From NCBI GenBank assembly GCA_023634235.1, contig JAMKCF010000015.1:5991698-6055697 (forward strand): a DNA stretch of 64,000 bases. The letters run 5' to 3'. This DNA is from Pisaster brevispinus (Eukaryota; Echinodermata; Asteroidea; Forcipulatida; Asteriidae). A program made the translations under genes and the position numbers. This document shows positions 39,801-52,800 of the stretch, one piece after another. Every line of letters begins with the position of its first letter. Positions within the stretch are counted from its first letter, which is position 1. The notes under the pieces are model-generated. The model made no database searches and was not told the origin of the DNA. It saw nothing but the letters and a program-made list of their open reading frames with translations.

Positions 39801-42800
39801 GGCTGACCTACATGATGGTGTCTAGCTTTATGAAATAACAGGTTATTTAATCAACAATTTTCAGAATTTTTCCATGGGCAAAAAATAAAAAAAATAAAAA
39901 ATTGGAAATCGGACTAAAGTAGGAAGATTATCATGCCTGTTAACCGTCCAATCTACGATGAAATTTTGATTGGCTTTGGCCTCCTACTAAGAAGGTAGTT
40001 TCACACATGCACACATGTATTTAAAGCCATGTTTAATGAGCTCCGGTTTATTGTGAACTGTAGCTAGTAAAAGAACTGAACTTGTTTATGATTCAAATAC
40101 AAGCTTCGTTATAAGCGGTAATGCACACAAACAAACAAAGCAATTTATGGACACTCTTTATTTTGTGAGTAACTAGACACAGTTCTGAGTCTTTATGGAG
40201 GCTACAGAGGCGATTCAGGGCTTGAATTTTACACTGGACTGCTGATTGGAAAATCTCAAACTAGATCAGCTGATAGCAGCACGTCTACAAACCAAAACAT
40301 TGGAGTTCAGATTTCGATGGGACGAAATATCATGCCAGTTCAAAAACACGGGGACCTCGTTTTAAGGCATGAAAAAAAAAAACACAAAAAAAAACCCACA
40401 CAACGAAGGATCGCTTTCCAAACGATTATCAACCATAGCCTGGTTGGCAGTCTCCGACACCTCTACTCCCCCAAAAGGGTGTTTGCTCCTATGTGGGTAC
40501 GATTTACAAGCCCCTGGAGTGACAAGTTCACAACTGCCTGTTACATTTCGTCCAGTGACACCTCCCAGACTGAAGCGATAATTGGGGACTGTTGTATTTA
40601 GATGGGTGCAAGTCCCCCCCCCCCCCACCTCCCTGATGTAGTTATGATGAGAGTTGACTAACATGGTACATGTACATGTACGAACACCTTGTTTTTGAAT
40701 TGCGACCACCTGATAACATCTTTTTGTTCTTTCATGACATCATAGAACATCGATGTTAATTTGGCTGCCATGAAGCTGCAGGGTTTGTGCCAGAATTTAA
40801 AATACCCCCGTATTTTAAAATCCAAGCACAAACCCTGTACATCCAAAACAAGCTTATCACAAACTACATTGGTGAGGCAGAATGTCAGGGTTATAAACAG
40901 GCCTGGTACCTTGCTCCTGTAGGGGCAAGGTGGCCCCCCCCCCCCCAATTGTAAGTGGCAACTCATTAAGGAAAATTTGTACTGAAACATTTCAAGGGGC
41001 ATCAAGGTAATGGCTAAGGGCATGATGGAGGCAATTGATGCCCCCCGAAATTAAAAAAACTAAAAATTGAAGGATGGCGTTCAGGTTGATCTTTGAATGG
41101 GCAAGACTGTTTTTGTTCTCATTTGAACAGGGCAATGTCATCGTGTACACCTTCAAAATACCCGATAGGGAACAATTTGAGGAGACATCAAGACCAAGAC
41201 TGAAAAAGGGCAACGTACGAGCAGTTAGGCGTGCACCGCATCGTTCCTTTCAATTTCACCCCCCCCCCAAAAGAAGACCATTGGCAGACAGTAGCCGGGG
41301 CTGTGACGTCAGCAGTGCAAGGGGGCAATACCAATGTAGCCACAGCCACATTCTTAAACTGTCGCCTAAGAGCGGAGTGCTCAGAAGTTGAGTTTTTATC
41401 CTTCAAGAAAGACTCTGCTAGGGCCGAAATGTCAGGCCACTAACTGTTATTTTTACATTCGTACCATAGGTCCCTTTGGTTGGTAAGCACTTTGCAACAG
41501 CTAGTTCTATTTTTCAAGTTTACTTTTGATAAAACACTTCCTGCAGGATATCCTTCAAGATAAACCATCACCAGAGTCACCACGAACCCTTATCTTTTAA
41601 TGAATTTTCAAGAAGGAAACTCTAATTTCAACATTTACACTATGAGGGGGTGAATCTATTCCCCAGGTTGGGGTTACCAGCCACCACCCTATACTCCTCG
41701 CAGGACTACTGTGGGAGCAGTACCAACTACTGTATCCACCCCAATTGTTAAGGCTATGGCACTAGTAAAAGTAAATGATATAGTGCCTTCGTCTGGCATC
41801 TTGTTCAATGTAACATGCTTTTAGCAAAGTAGCATAAAAGAGCCAGACTATCCCCCCCTCCCCAATTTGCTTGGCTTTCTGCCTCATTTCGAAAGTGTGG
41901 GTTCCTATGAGAGAATGACTCCATCTGGGTTCCCGTTTATAGTGAAAAGCTTCTCACTAACAAACACAACAGGGACCCGACTACTCCGTCTTAGGCATTC
42001 AGCTTAATTTTGAATGTGTGGGTTTGTACCAAGGAAATGGCTCCACCTGGGTTCCTGTTCGCACTAACAAGCTTCTCACTAAGAGAGACAACAAGGGCCT
42101 GACTAGTCCTATGGAGTTCAGCCTCATTTTGAATAATATGTGGGTTTGTAGGAGAGAAAGTAAAATGGTTTCCACCTTTCCTCAGGTATTAAGCCTCATT
42201 TTGAATGTGTGGGTTTGTATGGGAGATATTATTCGACAATCAGAACAAAGTGTCCATAATCAGGGAGATTTTCAAATTTGTTCTTTAGAACATGGAAAAG
42301 ATTGGTTTATTTTCAGGGAACTTTCTGCAGAATCAGGTAGAGTTAGCAGCTCTGCTTTAAATAGGTTAAAAAAAAAAATACATTTATCTGCAAGCAGGTG
42401 GAGAAATTTAACATTTAAGACTAAATTTCAAAATAATTTAGGAAGAACAAGCACAAAGAATTCTTTCAATTTTCTCTAGAGTGTCTAGAGATAATATAGT
42501 TGCACAAAAAAAAAAAATCAGTCACTCTTGTGTAATGTCCCAATACAAAATGTTTTCATTCAAGTAGAGTATAAAAGACCCTGACCCTTTCTTTAAAATA
42601 TTTCAACGATTGTTACATGCTGATAAAAAAAAAATTCACAGTGCATGGAAATGGGTGCCCATTAAACAAACAGGAAATTCTTTGTTAATAAACGTACCCA
42701 ACTGAGAGCATTTTTTTTTATTGGGGGGGGGGGGGTTGAACTTTGCATGGAGTGCAAATCAAAGGTAAAGCTCTACATGTGACTAGAGAGAGAGAAAAAC

Positions 42801-43856
42801 ACATATGAAACAAAACTACTCTCAAAGGAGTAGGTTTTTAGGCACCACGGTCTAAATTCGGACAGTTCTTGCCAGCACTGTTTTGACTTTTAGCAAAAAA
42901 ATATAATTTGTGAAAACCTGTTTTTCAAATGTACAGCAAAATCTGACACCTCGGTACCACTACATTCTGGATTCAACCTGGGAACAAATGCACTGGACTG
43001 AATCAAATACGCTCAGTATTACGGATGTAAACAAAACCATTCATAAAAATGAATAAACAAAACGAAACAGCCCGCTTCAGACCTTCCTACTTATCGATCT
43101 TGACGTGACTATTAACATTACGGCTATTTGAGAGCAATTCTAAAATTTGGCAACAGCAGTTAACTGTGATCATAGCTCTTTTATTTAGATGGTACCTACC
43201 TTCGGAGGGGGAGCTGTTAGCTGCGGAAACGGCTGGTGCCCTCCCTTGGCCCTGCTCAGATTCGTTGAGCCGTCCATGCCCACCAGGTCAGGTGCCTGTC
43301 GAAACCAAGAAAACCAAAACCAAAAAAAAAAAAAAACCCCTAATGAAATGATAATCCTTTAGAAGAAATAACAAAGTCTCTGTCGGAGAGCGAAAAAATA
43401 CCTAACACCTCCGCTCTTGATCACGCTTCTAAAGAAGACAAATATTCCATGTGAGGCCGTACTCATCAGGTTTCCATTGCCCGATGCGGTTGTTATGGTC
43501 GGAGCACATCAACAGCTGATTGTGTGTGTCCTACGCACGTGGGTTCTGACGATAACTTCCATGGACACACTACAAACGTATTTCCTGGATGGAAGCCAAA
43601 AGGCAGCAACTGAATGAATGATAACTGCTCCGCTCGGAAAATTTTCTGCTTTTTTTCTTTTCCCTACGAGAAACACGTGTACTGTGTGTACACACAACGA
43701 GTCCGGACGACCAGTATCAGTCGGCGTTGTTTTTTGTCCAAGACTAGCGGTGATTATTCCTGAGAGAGCTTAGTGCCACCGCTGAAAACCTCGTTAGATC
43801 GTTCCCCGTCTTGTAAATGCTGCCGGAAAGCCGACTGATCCACCACGTGTGACCAG

Positions 43857-43893
<37 letters not shown>

Positions 43894-46800
43894 AAAAAAG
43901 AAGCAACACAGTAATCGTCAGGAAACCGGGCGGGTCGACTTAAAAATCCACAAGAATTTTTGAATGTACATGTTGAAGCGGCGGATAGGGATCCAGTGTT
44001 TAGGCGGTGTGGAACATGACTTGCTCGCTCCGGAACCGGGGTGCACATTGGGTCCCACACTACACAACGTGACCTACTGTTGTATGCTGTTACAGCCGGT
44101 ACGGGGCCTTGTTAGGGCCTTCCATCTGCTTCGTCCCGAAACAAAGCCGTCCAGAATAGCACGTACACACAAACAGTGCACACACACTGCACAACACACT
44201 GAGAAAATTCCCTTAACCACAAAATTAAAGCGCTCTGCATTAGCTTAGGCTGTGCACGCTCAGCAAGCCTCCAGGTTTCTCTCTCTCTATCCCATGCATA
44301 ATCAGCCCCGAGTCCAAGGACTGCAATGAGGGGAAGCGTACACAATACCCTGCCTTCTGATTGGTCAGTCTTTGTTCCCTGCCATTCAGCCCTGGCCTCA
44401 TCTGCCTGTCAAGCACCAGACAGACTCTACCATTGGAGGTCATGGGGGGTTTAGGTAATCACTGAGGGACTTCACTTCTAAGTTGCACTTTCCATCCATG
44501 CTTTTGTGGTGCAACTGCCCAAATAAAAGTTCAGCATGTGGTCCAGGCACAAGGAGAGATAGTTGGCCATGGTAAAGAAAGAAGGCATACAAAGTGTGAA
44601 CGGCTAACTGCTGAGCCCTGTTGAGGCATGGCTCCTTAAGGATCAATTGTAAAGAGGCGTTAGGCCATTGGGAAGTAGTCCTCTCCGAGTATGGGGAGAC
44701 CCATCCAAGCCAAAGCCCACATCAAAAGAATAATTTACAAAATAACAGCACTGGTTGTTGAAAAACAACAACAACCGAACGAAAGAAAAGTACACATGAA
44801 GTTTTAACCTCAGCACAATAAACACTCCAGCAAAATCCACTCATAAAAAACAACTTCCAGACAACCCATTATCAAAGCTGTCCTTTCTCGTGATTCAAAG
44901 CCTGTACATGTAATCACGTAATAGAACAAATTCACAGTATATCAGCCCTGAAAACTATGCACCTTGTCTTGATTTATATAGGTAAATCACACAAGAAACA
45001 GAAACTGTCCCTGTTGCCAATATTGTGCCCTTGTTAAAAAAACAAAAACCACCCATTAAAACTGGCAGCTGTTTCAACTTTGGCTTATTCAAGCCCTAGT
45101 ATTTTAGTCACCAAAGATCTAAACCACAGGCACACAAAAGGAGAGAAACCGCCAGCCATTTGTCAGCAATAATTGCACAAATGATTACTGAAGGTTCCCC
45201 CCCCCTCCATCACGCTCAAGCAATCCTGACTGAAGGATGTAGAGGGGTGTAATTTGAAGAATTGCTGCCTCTCTCCTAAAAAAACACACCAGAAAGTAAA
45301 GTTTAAACCTTGGTGCAGTGTACAGAAGGGGGGTCAAATTTCAAGAACCTTCAAAAAGACCACAAAGCAACATTTCTAATCGACCTCACTGTATATATTT
45401 GCTTTACTATCAGGTGGAGCTTTGAGAGTCAAAATATTACTTAAGCCTACGATTTTAGCATTCATTCGTTCCTCCGTGATCCTAGAAAATTTCTTAAAAG
45501 TACATACAATTTGTGTAAACACTAGACTACAGGAGTTTTAGTTAGCTTTGGGGTTACTGGCCTAATGCTAAATTACAAGACTTGGGCCAGTGGCAGAGTG
45601 TGTATTAGGCCTACCAGTCATAGTATAAGTACACTCCATTGGCCTGAGCATCACATCTAAGCAGAAGAAGAAAAAAAGAAAAGAAAAAGAACAAATAAAC
45701 AAACAAGACAGGAAAAACCCCCCAAAACAACAACAACTCTGAGCAAAATATATGTGGAATACCAGTTACAACTATGTGAATTACATGGCGTTGTATTCTG
45801 GTTACCTGATTTTGCTAATAAGGTATTGTGACTTTAACAGTGTACAAATTTGGGCCCTTTTATGCTGTAATGGGCAACATCGGGACACTAGGTGGAAGCA
45901 GACTTCACAACGCAAATTCGTTGTTCTATGAAATGTGGACATGCTGAGAACTGCGTTTGTAAATTTACCTGGAAAGTCTACAGCATCAAGGGTTCAAAAG
46001 TTTCTCATTGCACCCGCAGTGAGTAACGAGGGAGCCCCCCCTGGCTTCTTACCTTAATGCTTGTTAAAAAGAACCATAGAAATTCAGATTTTCAAAAAAC
46101 TTAAGAAGCGTTCTTCATCAAGGACAAAGTTGGCAACTTCAGGGCCTGATCACACATGACACCCTCAGCCAAAATCAGGCACTTCAAGGAAACAGTAAAT
46201 CTGAATTGAATATATAATAATAATACATAGTTTTTATAATTATAGTGCTTTATCACACCCGATGGACGTCTCAAACTACTCAGAATTTTTTCCTGCAAAA
46301 GCTATGTTTTGATGTATGAGACCTTTTTCCTTTACATAGCATCATGTAATGTTTACAAAGTTGTGGCAATGATATCAATACTATAGGTTGTGATGTCATT
46401 CTATCGTGTGGAGAATCAATAATACATTGCAGGCCCTAACGAGGTGTTTTTTTCTCCCTCTTCCATTTTGTACGTGTTTTGATCCTCACTTCTTATATTT
46501 GGTAATTTTATTGTAAATTTTAAACATTTTTAGCATTTTTAACATTTGTAAATTTGAATTTGGTTCGGCCTTTAGGCTGCTTTAATACGAATGTTTTTAC
46601 AATTAACCATACATGTGTATATGCAGCAAATCAAACCAGGAACACCGGGCAAACTCCTTCTGTTAACAATACACTGTATGTTCACTGGGTTCTTTTATGT
46701 GCATTACGCAACACACGGGACCTACGCCTTTACGTCCCATCCGAAGGACAAGGCAGATAGTTAAGTGTCTTGCTTCAGAATCAGGACACAAGTGTCATAA

Positions 46801-49800
46801 CCAGGACTCGAACCCACACTCTGCTGTTCAGAGACACCACTCGAGCTTGAGTCCTGTGCTCTTATCCGCTTGGCCAAAACATCAGCAATGATATCAATAG
46901 GTTGTGATGTCTTACATGCGGAGAAATACTAATACATTGCAGTAACTAGGTGTGTTACTTGAAAGCTTGTTATCTATCAACTATTTGATGAGCAAATAAA
47001 CCAAGTCTTGGATTGCCTTGGGCAAGGAGTGCCTGGTTCTGGCTCGGAGCAGCGCACAAGATTTACAAATATATATTTTTGAATAGAATCTCCCTCCACT
47101 TTTCGAACCTGGGCCATAGCCTCTGAGAAAAAAAGTAAGCAAAAATCATGAACCTAAATTTTCTGTTTCAGGTATTTCTCTTTCTGAGGAGGCTGAGTTC
47201 ATGCTAGCTAAAGTTCAGGAAGCTTTTCTAAGCCGCTGATTCTAAATGTGGAGTGGTTACATTTAGAAAACGGATGTACACGCATAAGACCCCCCTTTTG
47301 AACATAGTACCGAGTTTGCAAAATTAACTTCCTGCTTGGTCCAGGTTGAAAAAAAAACTGTGTGAGTTTCAGCGTAGTTCAGGGGTGAACTTTCGTTTAA
47401 AGAGGGGCGCCAAGGTCAAATTAAGTTTTTGTGATGCACTCATTTTCCAATAGATAGAGTGTTTAATTGCTTCTGGAAGGAAAATTACAAGTTACTTGCA
47501 TGGTATAATGATGGTCACACTTATATTAGTTTTACCTGAAACGCTTCCGCTTCTGAGAAATGAGTGAAACAATCTCTGGAGACCCAAACCTGATGTTTAA
47601 AAAACATTATAAAGTTTATTTTCCCTTGCTTTTGGCACTGATGACCGATTGAGCTTAAACTTTCACCACAGGATTTTTTTTTCATGTTGAGGTCACATGG
47701 GATGCTGGTCTTTTACAAAACGATGGGGTCGGCAGACTTTAGGAACGTACTTTCGGATACTTTTTTTCCTGGCTTCTTTCCATGCAGTTTCAATCAAGTT
47801 CTGGTTTGTACTTTTTAACAGGCCTTGAACTTGGACTTTGAAGAGGGTCATGGCAATAGACTATGGGAGTATCGCACGTATTTGATCATAAGGCCCTGTT
47901 AAATATTGAGATTTTTTGTCGACAAAAGAAATTCAAGGTTTCTGGAAGGTTTAACACACACGTGAGGCTTGCAGTGTGTTCCCCCCCTCCCAACCTAATA
48001 AAGACCACTTCAATAAGCCCTGAAAAAGGTAACTGTATTGGAACTTTTTTTGCAAAGGTCAACCTTAGTTCAACAGCAACAGTGTGCCACGGTTTTTGAG
48101 GCCTTCTTTGATCTTTCAGAAATGGGGGGGGGGGGGAGGGATAATTTATCAGTACAACCACAAGGAAATGTTTGTGAATGGTGGTTATCTGTCCATGACA
48201 GTTTGACAAATATTCTGGTCCAGTATCACCTGACCACAGGATTGATGAAATGTCATGGATGTTGAACACAGGAAAACAAATCTGACCACAGAGTGTTTGT
48301 GTTGTACCCACAGACCCAATTGTACAAGTCTTAGGTGCGTTGGAATATCTTGGGTTCTCAGTTGCTTTAACATGTGAAGGAAACATACACTGTAGTTGTG
48401 GACTTCAGTTGCGCAAATTACCAACATGTAACCAACAACAAACCACATACAACAGTACAAAAACAACACAAAAAACCTCCCAAAACAAACAAACAAACAA
48501 ACAACAAAGTTTACAAAGAGTGCTATTTGTAGCTCATATGCCTACTATTGTTTTGTATAACAAGTTAATTTTTTTTATTGTAAAGCACTTTCAACCGTAA
48601 TAGAATTGTTGAAATAAATAAACTTTAAACAACTACCTTTCAAAATTACCTTTTAAAATTCACCCAGTCAGTTTCCCTTGTGGTTTATCACATGGTATAA
48701 AATAAACTTTAGTACAAATAAGAGATGTTCAGGAGATCCCTTAAGATCCCTGAACCCCCTAATTAAATATTCACAGGCTGTACACCATTACACCATCATG
48801 CCAGCTAATTACCATAACAAAAGGCGGTCCTGCTTGGCAAACTGGCTCTATTGACTGGTTGTAATGGTTAATGAAGTGTGACCCATGGAGAGGGGGGGGG
48901 GAGAAGGGTATGGTGTACAGGCTAGCGCTTCCTCCTAATAACCCACTGGTTAATTGCATCAGCAGTTAATACCATGCATTGGGGGCTAATGAGTGAGTAG
49001 CCTGGCTGGATGATTATCTCAGGGGATAATTGTAAACCACACTGCAATGCTGACCCTTCACAAGTTAATTAACTCCTGACTGACACACTAAACAAGTTTG
49101 GTGCTTGGTCCAACAAGCATCCATGTATACAGCGTGGAGGAAGGGTAGGGATCTGGTCCTTGCTCTATGGTTCTACTTAAGGCACATAGCTAGCGTAATG
49201 GGCAGATATGCACAAACTGCTGTAGGCCGATATAGGGGGGGACTTCAAATCAAATTTACAAAACAACATAATATACAATCATTTAGAATGCTTCAGATTG
49301 CACAAACCGCTTTTAAAACCCAAAGATAAACACCAACTAAAAAGAAACATTCCGAAGACCTTGTTTTGTTCAATCGGTGTGCTTTGGCTTAACTTCAAAG
49401 CGTTTGGGTCCAGAATGCCTCCCAGTTTTGAAAAATCCTGGAGAGAACCCTGCGAGGGTTTCCTTCCGTGATGCAAAGAGCAACGACCAACATGTGGTCC
49501 ATCTAAAATGTTCAGGGGCATGTCAACAATTTTCTGCCGTGTTGCAATTTTGATTGCAGTGATCCGTTTTTCAATGGCATATATATTATGTCATAAACAT
49601 GGAGGGTGGAGGGGGGGGGGGGGGCAATGTAGATAAGAAGGGTTTTTTGTAAGCAAGAATGGTCATGGTGGAAAACTTCCCCATGAAATATCTTTACCTG
49701 AAAATGTGATCAGATGTTATTTCAAAGAAAATGAGTAAAACAATTAGTTTTGATCTCATGAAACCCAAACTGTTTTTTTTTTTAAATCGTGAAAACATAT

Positions 49801-52800
49801 GTTGTTCCCACTGTTTTCTTGTGATTCCGAAGACCAAAGTTTGTCATTTTATGTATGTTGCAGGGCTTGAATTTGGGGCAAAATCTACAAGACCACAGGA
49901 CTTGTAGCTCAAAATGTTTACTACACCAGAATTGTATTTACAAGACCAGAATAAAAAAAACACACAAAAAAACCTCCCCAAACCAACTTCCTGACACAGT
50001 TTAACAAGCACCTAACTGTTTCAAATTGAACAAGCAACTAACACATGCATCCAGAAGGTTTATATCTCATTTTTCTTTATGGGTAAGCATACTTCATAAA
50101 TACTCAATTTAGTATTGAAATGAATTTTACCAGACTCAGTTCCTACTTTAAGCTCCCCTAAGCTCTTTCATCTTAAAAGTTTTCTTCTTGTAGCCCATTC
50201 TAAACAGTGGGGGTAAACTTGCATACAAGACAAAAAAAAAAAAAAAAAAAAAAAAAAAATGTTCTTGTGCGAGATAAACAGTGACGTATAAATATTAATT
50301 AATATTCAATTAACAAACAAAAGACTGTCTGACTTCTCCTATAGTTTATTTACTGGCCCAGACTAAATCTGGCCTTGAGCGTGAGGTCTTGTTAAGAATC
50401 CAAGCCCTGTGTTGGGTCACATGTTCTCAGCTTGAGAGAGGTTTACACAAGAAATTCCCCAACTAGAAAATCTGAAGGTCAGATTCCAATCAGAGTTCAG
50501 ACAACATTTTTTATGATCTCCATAAATCCGTTAGCCACTCTCTTTTTCTTTTTTTCCTTCTTCAAAACTGGAAGCAAATTAACGACAATGCTCGCGACAT
50601 GTACAAATACAGCAACATTAAGTGCAAATACACCGCCAATTACAATGAAAGCCAATTACAACGAAACCAAGTCACGATGGCCACTACTATGCCGATGGAA
50701 AGTTTTACGCCAAATCAAAAAAAAAATGTTATCTACCCCTAATTGATAGTGGCATCTGCCTCATAGACGAGCACAGATCAGTTGCTTGTCCAAACCGAAA
50801 AAAAAAAAAGGTAAACAAACCATGTCACAATACCCAGTCATAAAATGTTATCCCCCTACGTTAGATAAATGGTACAGTCCAAATTCTCACAAAAGCCTCT
50901 GGTACATTTATAATGCACAAAGTGTGACTACTCCTATTCATATGTTAATGACATCAATTTTTTTTTTATTAAACTTGGTACTATCCTTTCTTCCACTCGC
51001 TCTCTCTCTCTTCGATTTTTATCGTCAGGGTCCGACAGCGAGACTGGAGATCTCCTACGGGAATAAACACGCTCACACGATCCGTTAACAGGGAATTTAG
51101 ATTCTGGTTGTGATCCTCGGACCGTGAACACCGTGTGCTGCATAGGAGGCACGATTCCGGGATGCGTGTGCTGGGGACTTAATTGCGCCTTTGCTCCAGG
51201 GATAGCATTTAATGTTCATTGGTGGTGGTGGGGGGGGGGGGGGGGGCGCTGATGGTGTTGTAAGTTAAACAATGAAACCGTGATAAGAGAAGCCATATGC
51301 TGGTTTGCCGAGCGTGGTATTCATTTTCAATTACCAAAGACTACAGTGTATGGATTGGTAGCGATGTGGAAAGGGAGCAGATTCTGGACTGGGGGCTTCG
51401 TGTTCGCCGTGTAATTAAGCAAAGAATACGTGGGTCACGATACCATTTACTAGGTAGGGTTATGACTCAACAGACATTCATGTTGGGGGAACAAAATTAC
51501 AAATTACAAAAACAATTATAACTACCATTTCATTCAAAATCCGACTTCAAATAAATACATTTGTTTCATTTGGAAATTTAAGAGGTCATCTTTTATGAAG
51601 GAAAGACGATTATTTTGTCGGAAATTAAAATTTCAATTGAATTGTTTGAAACTGAACTTTCAGAGGAAAACATTTTTGACATCAAATATTTCGGTTGGAA
51701 ATCATTTTTGAAGAATTTCCCCAAATAGTATGAACTGTATGAAGGCTAAGGGCTGGTGAATTCATTTCCTTTCCAACCCATGTTGCTTTATGATAAAGAC
51801 ATTACAAAGTAACAATTCTGGTACAAATTTTGTGGTGCTGTGGTAAAGTAAAAACAAAAATAGAATAAATTGCCATGCACAATAAAGACCCTTTCGAAGC
51901 ACATGGCTTAACAATCATTGTGGTGTTTTTCTTTTTTACATTGCTTCTACATGTCTACTAGCCAAATTTTTATTTTGCTCAGCAAAACAAGGCAGGGCTT
52001 GATATTCAAGACAATCTCTGCATGACTATAGGCTAATAAGGTCTTGTTTCTCAGAACTTTTACTGTATCTTAAATATGTTTTACAACAGCAAGTGACTTC
52101 TATTGGTATCTACTTTGATGTTTGCTGAAATTTTTATTTAATTTTTTTTATAGTACTGTAGCTCACAGGGCAAGTTGAAAAATGGCGTTTACTAGTCCAC
52201 GGTAGTTGTTACATATACATGTACTTGACAATGTATGCCGGGTAAATGTTTTACATATCAAGGGTGAGAACTGCATTGGTTTCAATTGCTAGACTCTGGC
52301 CAGCGGTCCAGTGAGTTTTTCAAGCCCTACAGGGAACCAATTCAGAAGAAAAAGAGTAGCCATGACATTTTGGCTGGTGACCATGTTTTTGCTACAGAAG
52401 TGAGATGATTCGGCACTAAGCACATTATGTGTTCTATGTAGCTGTACATATGAAATTGGCAATCGAGCAATATTTCTCATCTCATTGCTGTCGGGCAAGA
52501 TGCCACTTGATTCCCTGAGCAACCAAGGTCACACATCGGCTATATTGTTTTTTTATTAAGGAAGATGAAATCTTACTAAATCGACGCAGCTGGAAATAAA
52601 TCTTGAAATGTGTTCAGCCATCTCGTAGGACGGTCTCTTGATGGTATCGGTTACTCAAGTTACAAACTGTCTAGCACATCTCCCACAGGGGTAAACTTTG
52701 CAAAGTGTCAGGAAAAAAAACACCATGTCGTCTCAAGGATGATCTTTATTTTTAGAGAGAAGATCAAGGTCTAGGGCTGGCCTGACACATCTATCGATTG

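Larger units (their letters stand above)
24810..43199 (-). other. TET intron 2 (18.4 kb)
   Basis: This is the largest intron, between the 32-codon exon and the linker exon. It contains MITE, SINE, LINE-tail and tandem-repeat copies listed separately, two hairpins (36924-36990, 40779-40837), and a CpG-dense pocket at about 33.54-33.77 kb. CRE palindromes TGACGTCA lie at 38186-38193 and 41304-41311. Several open frames of 60-204 codons occur on both strands but none has a recognisable domain or consistent splice sites. A minor exon could still be hidden here. Confidence 0.8.

Noticed and set aside
42018..42479. 153-codon open frame on the plus strand
   Set aside because: It lies over a tandem array and dispersed repeat G.
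46795..46880. Functional tRNA-Leu gene
   Set aside because: A- and B-boxes are good, but acceptor-stem pairing is absent and a SINE body follows.
47886..48386. 166-codon open frame on the minus strand in intron 1
   Set aside because: It overlaps homopolymer runs and other-strand frames, and shows no known motif.
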